A stretch of 64,000 bases of DNA, from contig JAFYHU010000080.1 in the NCBI GenBank assembly GCA_017538965.1, positions 62,001-126,000 on the forward strand. The letters run 5' to 3'. Positions 40,856-49,657 of this stretch are shown piece after piece. The translations under genes were made by a program, and so were the position numbers. The stretch is from Oscillospiraceae bacterium. GTDB lineage: Bacteria > Bacillota > Clostridia > Oscillospirales > Oscillospiraceae. Below the pieces are notes generated by a model that worked only from the letters and a program-made list of their open reading frames with translations, did not search any database and was not told the origin of the DNA. Numbering within the stretch: position 1 is the stretch's first letter; each line of letters starts with the position of its first letter.

Positions 40856-43525
40856 ATGGCAAAAAGCGCATGGGCGAAATTCGCCACCTATATCAGCTTT
40901 CACGGCGGCCTGTTTTTGGGACCGATGAACGACGGCGCGCCGTTTGTGGAAATGTTTCGTTTGCTCATCTCGGAGGAAGAATGCGAACTGGGCATGCACA
41001 TTCCCACAAAACCGACCTCAGTAGAAGAAATTGCTGCTGCGGCGAAACTGCCCGTCGAAAAGACGGCAGAGCTGCTCAAGCACATGAGCCAGAAAGGCGC
41101 GTGTTTTGAGCGCATTACCAGAGACGGCAAGTGTTTCTATAATATCACGCCGTTCATTCCCGGCTTTTATGAATTCGTCATGACAGACCCCGAGACGAAG
41201 AAAAACAAGGAAGTTGCTTTCCAGTTCCGTCGCACGCTCAATGAGCTGGGCGTCCTGCTCCGCAATGTCAGCGTTCAGGGCGGCGGCCTGATGAAAGTTA
41301 CGCCGGTCATGAAGGAGATCAGCGCTCAGCAGAAGGTCTATTCCTTTGAAGATGTTCTGACTTTCGTCAACAATGCCCATACTTATTCCGTAGCCGACTG
41401 TGCCTGCCGCACAGCGGCAAAGCTGGTGGGCAAGGGCTGCGATCATCCCATTGAAGGAACCTGCATGCAGTTTGATGAGACTGCAGATTACTATGTCCGC
41501 ACCGGCCGCGGCCGCTATGTTACAAAAGAAGAAGCCATTGAGATTCTCGAATACACTGAGAAATCCGGCCTGGTCCACTGCGCTTTCCAGGTGGAAGGCA
41601 AGGACTACACTACCTTCATCTGCAACTGCTGCGGCTGTGCCTGCGCCGGTCTGCGTCAGATTAACCGCCTGGATGCCAATCCCATGTCGCACTCTAACTT
41701 CCGTGCGAAGATTGACAACGACAAATGTGTTGCCTGCGGGGAATGTGTAACCATCTGCCCGATGAACGCGGTCACCATGGGAACAAGCTTCGACTGCGCC
41801 GAATGCCAGACCCGCGAGTACCGCAAGGCCCAGAATACCATTCTGCGCAAGGGCGACGTGCATGATGATTTTATCAATGAACGCAATCTGACTTCGCCGC
41901 TGGGCACCGCACCGTGCAAAGTGGCTTGCCCTGCGCATATCAGCGTACAGGGTTACATCCAGAAAGCAGCCGAAGGCAAGTATCTGGAAGCCCTCGAGGT
42001 CATCAAAAAAGACAATCCTCTGCCTGCCGTGTGCGGACGTATCTGCCCCCATCCCTGTGAAAAGGAGTGTACCCGCAACACGCTCGACCAGTCTCTGGCG
42101 ATTGATGCGATCAAGATGTTTATTGCCGACCAGGAGCGCGAGAAAGAGACTCGGTTCGTTCCCGAAAAGAAAGCCAGTTACGACAACAAGGTTGCTGTCG
42201 TCGGTTCCGGCCCTGCAGGTCTGTCCTGCGCCTACTACCTGGCGGTCGACGGCTTCCGGGTGACGGTGTTTGAAAAAAGCGAGAAACCCGGCGGCATGCT
42301 GATGATGGGCATTCCTTCCTTCCGGCTTGAAAAAGAAGTGATCGAATCCGAGATAGAAGTGCTTCGTGATCTTGGCGTTGAATTCCGCTGCGGTGTGGAA
42401 GTCGGAAAAGACGTTTCTCTGGCTGCGCTTCGCGAACAAGGCTTTGAGGCCTTCTACCTGGCTATCGGCGCACAGAAGAGTTCAGTACTTCGCATCCCCG
42501 GGGAAGAACTCGAAGGTGTTTACGGCGGTGTAGATTTCCTGCGGAATATCAATTCCGGTCTCAGACCTGTGATCGGAAAGACCTGTGCGGTGATTGGCGG
42601 CGGCAATGTCGCGATGGATGTCTGTCGCAGCGCCGTGCGCCTTGGAGCAAAGACCTATATTGTCTACCGCCGTACCGCAGAAGAAATGCCTGCCGATCCC
42701 GAAGAAGTCAGCGAAGCCATGTCCGAGGGTGTGGAGTTCCGTTATCTGAACGCGCCTGTCGAAATAGTCGGGAAAAACGGAAAAGTCAAGGCGCTGAAAG
42801 TCGAGATTATGAAGCTGGGTGAACCCGATGAAAAGGGACGCCGCGCGCCTGTCGGTACCGGCGAATTCGAAGAGATCAAAGTCGACAGCGTCATCGCCGC
42901 GATCGGTCAGACGATTGACTGGGGCGAACTGGATACCGGCGCTATGGTCAAAGGCAAGAAACTCAACGCCGAAGCAAACGAGCTCTCTTTCCAGACGGCT
43001 GAAAGCGATATCTTTGTCGGAGGCGACTGCCTGACCGGTCCCAAATTTGCCATTGATGGCATTGCGCACGGCAAGGAAGGCGCAATCTCCATTTCGCGTC
43101 TGCTTCGCGGCCGCAACCTGACAGATGCGCGCAACGGAAGATATCAGGCAGTTGACACTGATAATGTCAAGCTTGGTATCCGGAATCTGAACACGACGCC
43201 TCGCCAGCAGGTACCCGAAGTTGACGGCGCGGTTTCATCGAAGACCTTCGAGGATCTGCGAGCCGGCTTGACTGAAGAGCAGATTAAGAAAGAGGCGCTC
43301 CGTTGCCTGCACTGCGGCCAGTCAATCGTCGATCCGGATAAGTGTATCGGCTGCGGCGTCTGCACCCACAGATGCGAATTTGACGCGATACATCTTGTCC
43401 GCGTAGACGATACACAGTGGGCAAACGATATGTCACATTGGTATGGACGCCTTGCAAAGAACGTGGTCAAGCGCGGTGCAAACATTGTTGCTCACGGCAT
43501 TTCGGAACTCGTCAAAAGGAACTGA
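40856..43525 (+). CDS. Large Fe-S/FAD oxidoreductase (GltD-like) with winged-helix N-terminus
   Basis: An 889-residue multi-domain redox protein. Residues 1-110 include a winged-helix-like stretch (TSVEEIAAAAKLPVEKTAEL). Residues 175-280 carry many Cys (SVADCACR, ICNCCGCACAG). A ferredoxin motif CVACGECVTICP follows near 298. Then comes a glutamate-synthase small-subunit-like part: a Fe-S entry CGRICPHPCEKECTR, an FAD site VVGSGPAGLSCAYYL and an NAD(P)H site VIGGGNVAMDVCRSA. The last 70 residues hold another cluster site, CIGCGVCTHRCEFDAI. It should move electrons between NAD(P)H and a partner through several 4Fe-4S centres. AGGAGG precedes the ATG; hypA begins two bases after the stop. The physiological partner is unknown. 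Confidence 0.85.
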   Translation: MAKSAWAKFATYISFHGGLFLGPMNDGAPFVEMFRLLISEEECELGMHIPTKPTSVEEIAAAAKLPVEKTAELLKHMSQKGACFERITRDGKCFYNITPFIPGFYEFVMTDPETKKNKEVAFQFRRTLNELGVLLRNVSVQGGGLMKVTPVMKEISAQQKVYSFEDVLTFVNNAHTYSVADCACRTAAKLVGKGCDHPIEGTCMQFDETADYYVRTGRGRYVTKEEAIEILEYTEKSGLVHCAFQVEGKDYTTFICNCCGCACAGLRQINRLDANPMSHSNFRAKIDNDKCVACGECVTICPMNAVTMGTSFDCAECQTREYRKAQNTILRKGDVHDDFINERNLTSPLGTAPCKVACPAHISVQGYIQKAAEGKYLEALEVIKKDNPLPAVCGRICPHPCEKECTRNTLDQSLAIDAIKMFIADQEREKETRFVPEKKASYDNKVAVVGSGPAGLSCAYYLAVDGFRVTVFEKSEKPGGMLMMGIPSFRLEKEVIESEIEVLRDLGVEFRCGVEVGKDVSLAALREQGFEAFYLAIGAQKSSVLRIPGEELEGVYGGVDFLRNINSGLRPVIGKTCAVIGGGNVAMDVCRSAVRLGAKTYIVYRRTAEEMPADPEEVSEAMSEGVEFRYLNAPVEIVGKNGKVKALKVEIMKLGEPDEKGRRAPVGTGEFEEIKVDSVIAAIGQTIDWGELDTGAMVKGKKLNAEANELSFQTAESDIFVGGDCLTGPKFAIDGIAHGKEGAISISRLLRGRNLTDARNGRYQAVDTDNVKLGIRNLNTTPRQQVPEVDGAVSSKTFEDLRAGLTEEQIKKEALRCLHCGQSIVDPDKCIGCGVCTHRCEFDAIHLVRVDDTQWANDMSHWYGRLAKNVVKRGANIVAHGISELVKRN

Positions 43526-43527
43526 AC

Positions 43528-43869
43528 ATGCACGAACTGAGCATCGTTGAAAACATCGTCAACACCACACTCGTTTTTACAAAAGACCACCAGATTGACA
43601 AAGTTTCCTTTATTACGGTTCAGGTAGGAGCCTTGACCGGCGTGGAACCGCCCTATCTGCAGATGTATTACGGAGATCTTACAAACGGTACTGCGCTGGA
43701 AGGATCCGAGCTGAAAATAGAAGAAATCCAGCCTGAGGCCTTCTGCAGATGCTGCGGGGAAGTGTTCAACCCTGAAGAAGAGGCGCGTATCTGCCCTGGA
43801 TGCGGTATGGCGGATTATGAGATCCTGCACGGAAAAGAACTGACCGTAAAGGAACTTGGTTTCATGTAA
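43528..43869 (+). CDS. hypA: HypA-family nickel chaperone
   Basis: A 113-residue nickel metallochaperone. The N-terminus MHELSIVENI keeps Met1-His2, the nickel ligands, so the short start at 43528 is clearly right. The zinc site is CRCCG plus CPGCG, spaced as in HypA. HypA passes nickel to HypB or a target protein. It is coupled to the large oxidoreductase (two bases apart) and faces the hypB pair. HypC, D, E and F are not present here, so only the nickel part of the hydrogenase pathway is represented. Confidence 0.93.
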   Translation: MHELSIVENIVNTTLVFTKDHQIDKVSFITVQVGALTGVEPPYLQMYYGDLTNGTALEGSELKIEEIQPEAFCRCCGEVFNPEEEARICPGCGMADYEILHGKELTVKELGFM

Positions 43870-43884
43870 AAAAACGAAAACGCG

Positions 43885-43990
43885 GTAAGCCAGGTGGCTT
43901 GATGATCAATGAATTCATCAGCTTACGGGAATATCACGAAATTTAAATGAAAGCGCAAAACTGCTCCTCTGCTGGTCTCGGCAGGGGAGC
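43885..43990 (+). other. Two hairpins downstream of hypA
   Basis: GTAAGC...TGATGA / TCATCA-GCTTAC (43885-43926) and GCTCC..TGC / GCA..GGAGC (43963-43990) form two stems before the terminator. They may protect the mRNA end or be parts of a small RNA; no family is recognised. Confidence 0.35.
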
Positions 43991-44019
43991 ATGTGGGAAG
44001 TATCAGTTGTTTATATTTT

Positions 44020-44066
44020 GCTCCCGACTGTACGGATTGCAGACCGTCAGTCGGGAGCTGTTTTTC
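44020..44066 (+). terminator. Terminator of the oxidoreductase-hypA operon
   Basis: Stem GCTCCCGACTG / CAGTCGGGAGC, 17-base loop, then TGTTTTT. Confidence 0.85.
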
Positions 44067-44155
44067 TGTACATATGATCGAGTACGAACACGGTCTCCTT
44101 TAAAAAGTGAACAATGTAAACGAGGAAAACTTTCGAGCGGGATACTCTTATGCTT

Positions 44156-44401
44156 TTATAACTCCCGCAGAATCAGATCGGTTTCTCCGGGGTTCAGACC
44201 GAGCTCGATTCTCTTCACTTTCGGATGGTTCCTGTAATGAGCACGGATGGCGTCCCGGAGGACGGTGCCGCCGTGATAACCGTGAATGACCCTGAGGGTG
44301 TAGACAGCACCATTTGCTTTCCGAAGCCTTGCGTCGATGGCGGTGAAAGCCTGAGCTTTGGTCATGCCGTGGACATCGACTTCCTGAAATCCGCTGATCA
44401 T
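44156..44401 (-). CDS. Small Smr-domain protein
   Basis: An 81-residue stand-alone Smr domain, related to the nuclease-like end of MutS2 and YdaL. It contains VDVHGMTKAQAFTAID and the conserved IHGYHGGTVLRDAIR loop (HGxHGGTLR-type), then the typical C-terminal strand. Such domains cut or bind RNA/DNA, for instance at collided ribosomes in MutS2. The start is uncertain: the ATG at 44401 is twelve bases behind GGGGAGG, while a TTG four codons upstream touches it. It lies 21 bases after the ECF gene on the same strand. Confidence 0.8.
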   Translation of the reverse strand: MISGFQEVDVHGMTKAQAFTAIDARLRKANGAVYTLRVIHGYHGGTVLRDAIRAHYRNHPKVKRIELGLNPGETDLILREL

Positions 44402-44422
44402 AGGCTTGCTCAACCTCCCCTG

Positions 44423-44953
44423 TCAGGAAATAACGGACGATGAAATCACATAGCGGTCCATGACTTTCGACAGCGGTCTGTAAAGGAAAAGAACCGTCAG
44501 AAAATTGGAAACCGCATGGATGAGATCATAGGGGATTCCGGCGATCCACATTGCAGGAAAACCGTTCCAGCCACCCAGAACGGCGAAGTATCCGAGATAC
44601 ATCAGGGGGCCGAACAGGAGCCCGTAAACGCCGGCAATGACCGCCCAGATCAGAGACGACTGATTCTTCCTTGCCATCATGACAATGACGACAAGCAGCG
44701 GCCATACATACAGATAGGATATCCACCAGATGCTGAATCCGTAGATCAGGCCTTCAAGCATAACGTATACGCCAACCGTATACAAGGCTTTCCAGCCGAA
44801 ATAAACGGTTGTCAGAATGATAAAAATTGCATTCAGATTGATGTTGGGCAGGGGAGAAAGAGCCACTTTGGCTGCAAATATCAGCGCAGCGATAATGGAG
44901 AGAACGCAGAGTTCCCGAACGGATAATCTAGCCGACGGTGTATGTGAACTCAT
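44423..44953 (-). CDS. ECF transporter S component
   Basis: A 176-residue membrane protein with about five or six helices, the size and pattern of a vitamin-type ECF substrate-binding subunit (ELCVLSIIAALIFAAKVALS, NINLNAIFIILTTVYFG, YGLLFGPLMYLGYF). It would capture a vitamin-like substrate and work with a shared EcfA-EcfT energising module encoded elsewhere. The start at 44953 follows CGGAG and overlaps the end of the DUF4430 gene by 26 bases. DUF4430 proteins resemble the cobalamin-binding end of transcobalamin, so a cobalamin or related cofactor is possible, but specificity is inference. Confidence 0.8.
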   Translation of the reverse strand: MSSHTPSARLSVRELCVLSIIAALIFAAKVALSPLPNINLNAIFIILTTVYFGWKALYTVGVYVMLEGLIYGFSIWWISYLYVWPLLVVIVMMARKNQSSLIWAVIAGVYGLLFGPLMYLGYFAVLGGWNGFPAMWIAGIPYDLIHAVSNFLTVLFLYRPLSKVMDRYVISSSVIS

Positions 44954-45320
44954 AGACATCTCCGTCAACAATCATGGTATCATCCACGCCGGTATCCATC
45001 CACACGCCGCCCTTTGTCAGACACCACCAGGACTGATCACGTGCCCAGTCGGCAGTTTCGACGTCAACGGTATAAACCATAAGACCGTAAGTGCTCTCTT
45101 CGCCGCCGATCAGACCTTCGACCTGTTCCAGCGCGGCTCTCAGATTCTCGGCATCCGTATGGATTGTGAAAGAGGCTGTGGTTCCGTCGCCGTGTATAAC
45201 CTCAAGCGTGACTGTCTTGGACCCTTCCGCAGGGACTGGCCGATTGCAATACCAGACAAGGAATACAGCGAGCAGCAGAATAAGAAATCCGAGCAATGCA
45301 AAGATCTGCGCTTTCTTCAT
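44928..45320 (-). CDS. Membrane-anchored DUF4430 protein
   Basis: A 130-residue protein with one N-terminal membrane helix (residues 4-24; possible signal anchor) and an outside DUF4430-like domain (VTLEVIHGDGTTASFTIHTD, AALEQVEGLIGGEESTYGLM, WWCLTKGGVWMDTGVDDTMI). This domain resembles the beta domain of transcobalamin and intrinsic factor. Together with the overlapping ECF S component it forms a two-gene uptake unit, with this protein as the surface binder. The ATG at 45320 has AGAAGG upstream; earlier starts lack one. Confidence 0.8.
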   Translation of the reverse strand: MKKAQIFALLGFLILLLAVFLVWYCNRPVPAEGSKTVTLEVIHGDGTTASFTIHTDAENLRAALEQVEGLIGGEESTYGLMVYTVDVETADWARDQSWWCLTKGGVWMDTGVDDTMIVDGDVYEFTYTVG

Positions 45321-45398
45321 TTTTAACAGCCTTCTATCTTCCATAAATCTGATTCTTCGTTTTTTTTGCTTACTCTCAATTTTCAAGATGCCGTGACA

Positions 45399-45477
45399 GG
45401 AGCGATAAAGAACCTATCCAGAGATCCCATATCACTCCTCATGCTGTCAGCATATCATAATTCGAAAGATTTCACAA
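45399..45477 (-). promoter_or_regulatory. Promoter and leader hairpin of the DUF4430-ECF operon
   Basis: Minus strand TTGTGA (45477-45472), 17 bases, TATGCT (45454-45449) with an extended TGA. The transcript starts near 45442, and the leader of about 120 bases begins with GGAGTGAT pairing with ATCGCTCC across 24 bases (45399-45438). No known riboswitch could be recognised. Confidence 0.5.
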
Positions 45478-45520
45478 CTTCAATCCGGAAGATTTTGAAT
45501 CTGGAGCCCTTCTGTTTTTG

Positions 45521-45549
45521 TTGTCTTTCCTTTTGATTCATGATAGAAT
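45521..45549 (+). promoter_or_regulatory. Promoter of the hydrolase-YczE-GNAT operon
   Basis: TTGTCT, 17 bases, TAGAAT with extended TGA. Confidence 0.65.
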
Positions 45550-45593
45550 CCATCTGACAAGACAAAAATACGGCAGGAAACGGGGTAAAAACG

Positions 45594-46673
45594 ATGAAAA
45601 AAGGAGCGAAAATCGCGGTCGGCGTCGTGGCGGCGACGCTTGCGGCTGCCGGGGTTGCGTTCGGTGGCTACTGGCATCACAACATGCACTGGTATGACGA
45701 ATATGAGAGAAACCTGGAAAAGGCCGGCGCCGTAGAGAAGCAGTATACGCTTCCGAGCGGGAGCGTCATCAACTACGGTGAAGTGGAAAACGACAATCCG
45801 CCGCTGCTGCTGATCCACGGCCAGATGAGCATATGGCAGGACTATGCGCCGGTGCTTCCCGAACTCAGCGAAAAATGGCACATCTACGCCATCGACGTAT
45901 ATGGGCACGGGGAATCCTCACACGATGAAAATCTGTACTATATCGACGTCAACGGAAACGACATCATCCGTTTTATCGATGAAGTAATCGGCAGGCCGAC
46001 CGTCGTCGCCGGTCATTCCAACGGCGCAATTACGGCGGCTTATGTGGCGGCAAACGGGGGAGAGAATATCGCGGCGGCAATCCTCGAGGATCCTCCGATC
46101 TTCTCCACGGGGGGAGAAGGCTGGGAAGAGAGCTTCGCCTACCTCGACACCTACAAGCCGCTGCATGATTATGACCGGTCGGATCATTCGCGGTGCTGGG
46201 AAGCCTATTATCTGGAGCATTGCTACTGGGGCCAGCTGTTTATGAAAAACGCCATGCCGGGGCTTGCCAACTATGCCCAGCATTATCATGACAGCCATCC
46301 GGGCGAAGCAGTCAAAATCGGCTTTCTCCCTTACAACGTCTGGTATGTGTTCGAATATGCCAAGAAATACGATTTTGCCTACGGCGAGCACTTCTATGAT
46401 CTGAGCTGGAACCACGGCCTGACGCATGAGGAGATCCTCAAAGCCATTAAGATTCCCTGCCTCTATATCCACGCGAAGGAAAACGTGGCTCCGAACGGAG
46501 TATATCTCTGCGCGGCCTCGCGGGAACAGGCCGAGCGTGCCGTCTCGTACATCGGCAGCAATCACTGCCGCCTGATCGAAACGGATAACAGCGAGCATGT
46601 GATCCATACATTCCATAAGGATTTCTATATTGACGCGGTGAATTCCATGCATCCGTCAGAGGTGAGCGGCTGA
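45594..46673 (+). CDS. Membrane-anchored alpha/beta hydrolase
   Basis: A 359-residue hydrolase with an N-terminal membrane helix (residues 5-28) and an outside-facing alpha/beta-hydrolase domain. The nucleophile elbow is AGHSNGA near residue 143, the oxyanion region PPLLLIHGQMSIWQDY near 62, and the catalytic His likely in SEHVIHTF near 342. Like other unassigned members, it could be an esterase, lipase or peptidase. It shares its last base with the start of the next membrane protein, so the three genes to 47970 form an operon. Confidence 0.85.
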   Translation: MKKGAKIAVGVVAATLAAAGVAFGGYWHHNMHWYDEYERNLEKAGAVEKQYTLPSGSVINYGEVENDNPPLLLIHGQMSIWQDYAPVLPELSEKWHIYAIDVYGHGESSHDENLYYIDVNGNDIIRFIDEVIGRPTVVAGHSNGAITAAYVAANGGENIAAAILEDPPIFSTGGEGWEESFAYLDTYKPLHDYDRSDHSRCWEAYYLEHCYWGQLFMKNAMPGLANYAQHYHDSHPGEAVKIGFLPYNVWYVFEYAKKYDFAYGEHFYDLSWNHGLTHEEILKAIKIPCLYIHAKENVAPNGVYLCAASREQAERAVSYIGSNHCRLIETDNSEHVIHTFHKDFYIDAVNSMHPSEVSG

Positions 46674-47347
46674 TGAATCGATCCGGACGCGAATGGCTGG
46701 TTCGCATCGTCATCCTGATGATCGGGCTTACCGTTGCGCATCTGGGTGTGACGCTGTTCCTGCTCACGGACCTCGGCTCCGATCCCTTCAACGTCCTGAT
46801 TCAGGGCCTGTTCCGTACGCTTTTTTCTCTGACGGGATGGCCGTTTCTCACCCACGGGCGCGTTCATGTCGCGGTCAGTCTGCTGATCATCCTGATCCTG
46901 CTTCTTACGGACAGGAGCTATATCAAAATCGGGACCGTCCTCTGCATGGCCTGCGGCGGCCCGATCATCGACTTGTTCACATTGCTGCTGACCCCGCTTT
47001 TCCTGCGGATTGAAGCGCTGCCCGTCAGAATCCTGGTTCTGGCGCTGAGCTGCGTGATTCTTGCCTACGGGATGACGATTGTCATCAAATCCGATGCCGG
47101 GACCGGCCCCAACGATCTCGTAGCGATCGTTATCAGCGACAAGCTTCATCGGAAGTTCAGCATTGTGCGTATCATCGTTGACGTCTGCTTTGTTGCGGTC
47201 GGCTGGCTGCTCGGCGGTACCTTCGGCCTCGGCACCATTATCTGCGCTGCGCTGGTCGGTCCGGTTGCCGGCATCTTCCTGCCCCGCAACGAACGGATCA
47301 TCGAAGGAATCGTCAGCAAAACCAAAGGAGCAAAGGAGAAACAATGA
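46673..47347 (+). CDS. YczE/YyaS-family membrane protein
   Basis: A 224-residue integral membrane protein with five to six helices of the YczE/YyaS/YitT family. The repeated motif LLTDLGSDPFNVLIQG and SDAGTGPNDLVAIVISDKL is the family mark. Members are often near regulators of peptide antibiotics, and YczE is needed for surfactin production in Bacillus; the mechanism is unknown. It starts directly over the hydrolase stop (TGATG) and overlaps the following GNAT gene by four bases. Confidence 0.8.
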   Translation: MNRSGREWLVRIVILMIGLTVAHLGVTLFLLTDLGSDPFNVLIQGLFRTLFSLTGWPFLTHGRVHVAVSLLIILILLLTDRSYIKIGTVLCMACGGPIIDLFTLLLTPLFLRIEALPVRILVLALSCVILAYGMTIVIKSDAGTGPNDLVAIVISDKLHRKFSIVRIIVDVCFVAVGWLLGGTFGLGTIICAALVGPVAGIFLPRNERIIEGIVSKTKGAKEKQ

Positions 47348-47970
47348 GTACAGATAACTGCATCATTCGTTTGGAAAAGAAGGAAGACCGCAGCAAAGTC
47401 GAGAACCTTGTCAGGGAAGCATTCTGGAACGTTTACCGTCCGGGGTGCAGTGAGCACCTGGTGATCCATGTGCTCCGTGATGATCCGGCGTTTGTGAAGG
47501 AACTTGATTTCGTCATGGAGCAGGACGGCAGGCTGATCGGACAGAATATGTTTATGGAAACCATCATCGAGGCTGACGACGGCAGAGTGATTCCCGTTCT
47601 GACAATGGGACCGATCTGCATCACGCCCGAGCTCAAACGCAGGGGCTACGGCAAGAAACTGCTCGATTACTCTCTGGAGAAGGCATCAGCGCTCGGCTAT
47701 GGAGCGGTACTGTTTGAAGGGAATATAGGCTTCTATGGAAAGAGCGGATTTGACTATGCCGGCAAGTTCGGCATTCGATATCACGATCTGCCGGAAGACG
47801 CAGATGCGTCATTCTTCCTTTGCAGGGAGTTGATTCCGGGATACCTTGACAGCGTCACCGGTGTTTATCAGACTCCGCAGGGGTACTATGTGAGGGATGA
47901 GGATGTCGAGGAATTTGACAAAAGCTTTCCTCCAAAGGAGAAGCTGAAGCTGCCGGGACAGATTTTCTGA
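47344..47970 (+). CDS. GNAT-family N-acetyltransferase
   Basis: A 208-residue GNAT enzyme. The acetyl-CoA loop is ITPELKRRGYGKKLLDY near residue 97, followed by LGYGAVLFEGNIGFYGKSGF (motif B). The C-terminal 50 residues (ELIPGYLDSVTGVYQTPQGY) are typical of a clostridial group with unknown acceptor. ATGA overlap with the membrane protein gene; last in the operon. The acceptor substrate cannot be inferred. Confidence 0.85.
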   Translation: MSTDNCIIRLEKKEDRSKVENLVREAFWNVYRPGCSEHLVIHVLRDDPAFVKELDFVMEQDGRLIGQNMFMETIIEADDGRVIPVLTMGPICITPELKRRGYGKKLLDYSLEKASALGYGAVLFEGNIGFYGKSGFDYAGKFGIRYHDLPEDADASFFLCRELIPGYLDSVTGVYQTPQGYYVRDEDVEEFDKSFPPKEKLKLPGQIF

Positions 47971-48006
47971 ACGATAAAACTGAAATAAATATCATGGGTT
48001 GGAGGC

Positions 48007-48093
48007 ATGACAACGTTCGCGTTTGATTTCAGGAAGGAATACAAGGAGTTCAATCTTCCTACGGAAGAGAAAGGGGATAGAAAGCTTGGGTAA
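48007..48093 (+). pseudogene. GyrI-like protein 5' remnant, copy 1
   Basis: The frame reads AFDFRKEYKEFNLPTEEKG before a stop at 28 codons. This is the usual N-terminus of GyrI-like (small-molecule-binding) proteins, which continue for another 170 residues. The remainder is missing, and the transporter gene begins inside the remnant (TTG at 48086). A shorter sister remnant is at 53114. Confidence 0.5.
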
Positions 48094-49657
48094 ACTGTCA
48101 TGGAAACAGATCGCTCTGATTCTGATGGTGCTGGGGCTGTGTACGCTGCGTTTCGTGTTCAAAAACGCGGATGCCGAGGATACGCAGCCGGATGCAAAGG
48201 ATATTACATCCGTCGCGCAGCTGAACAGCGAGGAGTATACGGTGGGCTTCATCACCGGCACGGCGGCGATGTACGCCGTGGAGGAAGAACTCCCGGAAGC
48301 GCACCAGAAGAACTACGACGACCCGGTCATGGGCTATCTCTCCGTGCAGGAGAGGAAGATCGATGCTTTCAGCTATGACCGCAAACAGATGGAACTGGCG
48401 ATCCGAAACGGACAGGAAGGCGTCAGAATTCTGGAGGAGAACCTCGGCGCGAACACGGACATCGCCGCCGGCCTTTCTCCGGTATCGGAAATTCCGAATC
48501 TGGAAGAACAGATCAATCGCTTTATCGACGAGTTGAACGAGCAGGGCATTCTCGACGAGATGTATGACCGCTGGGTCATGCAGGGAGACGAGGAGATGCC
48601 GGAGGATGTCAGAGCGGCGGAGAATCCGGAGCTGAAGCTGACGGTCGGCACCTCGGGTACGGTGGCACCGTACAGTTATTACAAGGACGGAGAGCTGACC
48701 GGATTCGACATCGAATTCAGCAGGCGCTTCGCGTCCTGGCTGAACGCTGACCTGGAGTTCAAGGTGTATACCTATGACGCGATCGTCCCTGCGGCCCTGA
48801 CGGGAGACGTAGACATCATCTGTGCCAATCTCAACGTGACCGAAGAGCGCCTCGAAGCCATGTCCTTTTCCAAGCCCCTGTATATCCAGGAGAACGCGGT
48901 CATGGTTCTGGACACGGGAACCGGGACAGAGAATCAGGGATTTCTGGCTTCCGTCAGGGAGAGCTTTGAAAAGACCTTCATCCGGGAAGACAGGTACCAG
49001 CTTTTCCTGAAAGGGATCGGTATGACCATGTTCATCACCGTGCTGTCGATCCTCAGCGGGACCGCGGTCGGTTTCCTCACCTATGTGGGCTGCCGCAGGG
49101 GAAATCCGATTGCCAACAGATTCGTCGGGCTGACGATATGGCTTGTACAGGGAATGCCGCTGGTGGTGCTGCTGATGATTCTGTATTATATCGTCTTCGC
49201 CAACGCGCCGATCGGCGGCGCCTGGGTCGCGATCATCGCCTTTACCCTGACCTTCGGCGCGACGATGTACCGGATGCTGGAGATGGGCGTCAACGCAGTG
49301 GACAACGGTCAGACGGAGGCTTCGCTCGCACTGGGCTTCTCCGAAAGGGAAACCTTCTTTACGGTGATTCTTCCGCAGGCGGCCGAACACTTCATGCCGA
49401 CCTACAAGGGCGAGGTGACGGCGCTGATCAAGGCTACGGCTGTGGTCGGATATATCGCCGTACAGGACCTGACCAAGGTGGGTGATATCGTCCGGAGCCG
49501 GACCTATGAGGCCTTCTTCCCGCTGATTGCCGTGGCGGTGATCTATTTCATCCTCGCGGGCATTCTGAACGCGATTGTCAACCGGGCAGTGTCCTCCGTG
49601 AACCCGAAAGCGAGAAAAAAAGAGCAAATACTGAAAGGAATTTCCTGCCATGATTGA
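48086..49657 (+). CDS. Amino-acid ABC transporter: binding domains fused to permease
   Basis: A 523-residue single protein combining substrate binding and membrane passage for polar amino acids. After a membrane anchor (residues 4-25), a shortened first binding-protein-like lobe (about 40-175) is followed by a full solute-binding domain of the PF00497 type (about 190-280, [40 protein letters not shown]). The permease domain (about 305-515) has the EAA-type loop [20 protein letters not shown]. The most likely start is TTG at 48086, nine bases after AAAGGGG. It overlaps the ATPase gene by eight bases. Substrate within the polar amino acids is unknown. Confidence 0.85.
   Translation: MGKLSWKQIALILMVLGLCTLRFVFKNADAEDTQPDAKDITSVAQLNSEEYTVGFITGTAAMYAVEEELPEAHQKNYDDPVMGYLSVQERKIDAFSYDRKQMELAIRNGQEGVRILEENLGANTDIAAGLSPVSEIPNLEEQINRFIDELNEQGILDEMYDRWVMQGDEEMPEDVRAAENPELKLTVGTSGTVAPYSYYKDGELTGFDIEFSRRFASWLNADLEFKVYTYDAIVPAALTGDVDIICANLNVTEERLEAMSFSKPLYIQENAVMVLDTGTGTENQGFLASVRESFEKTFIREDRYQLFLKGIGMTMFITVLSILSGTAVGFLTYVGCRRGNPIANRFVGLTIWLVQGMPLVVLLMILYYIVFANAPIGGAWVAIIAFTLTFGATMYRMLEMGVNAVDNGQTEASLALGFSERETFFTVILPQAAEHFMPTYKGEVTALIKATAVVGYIAVQDLTKVGDIVRSRTYEAFFPLIAVAVIYFILAGILNAIVNRAVSSVNPKARKKEQILKGISCHD

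Noticed and set aside
43870..44155. Coding gene in the gap after hypA
   Set aside because: The open frames there cross the hairpins and terminator and lack ribosome sites.
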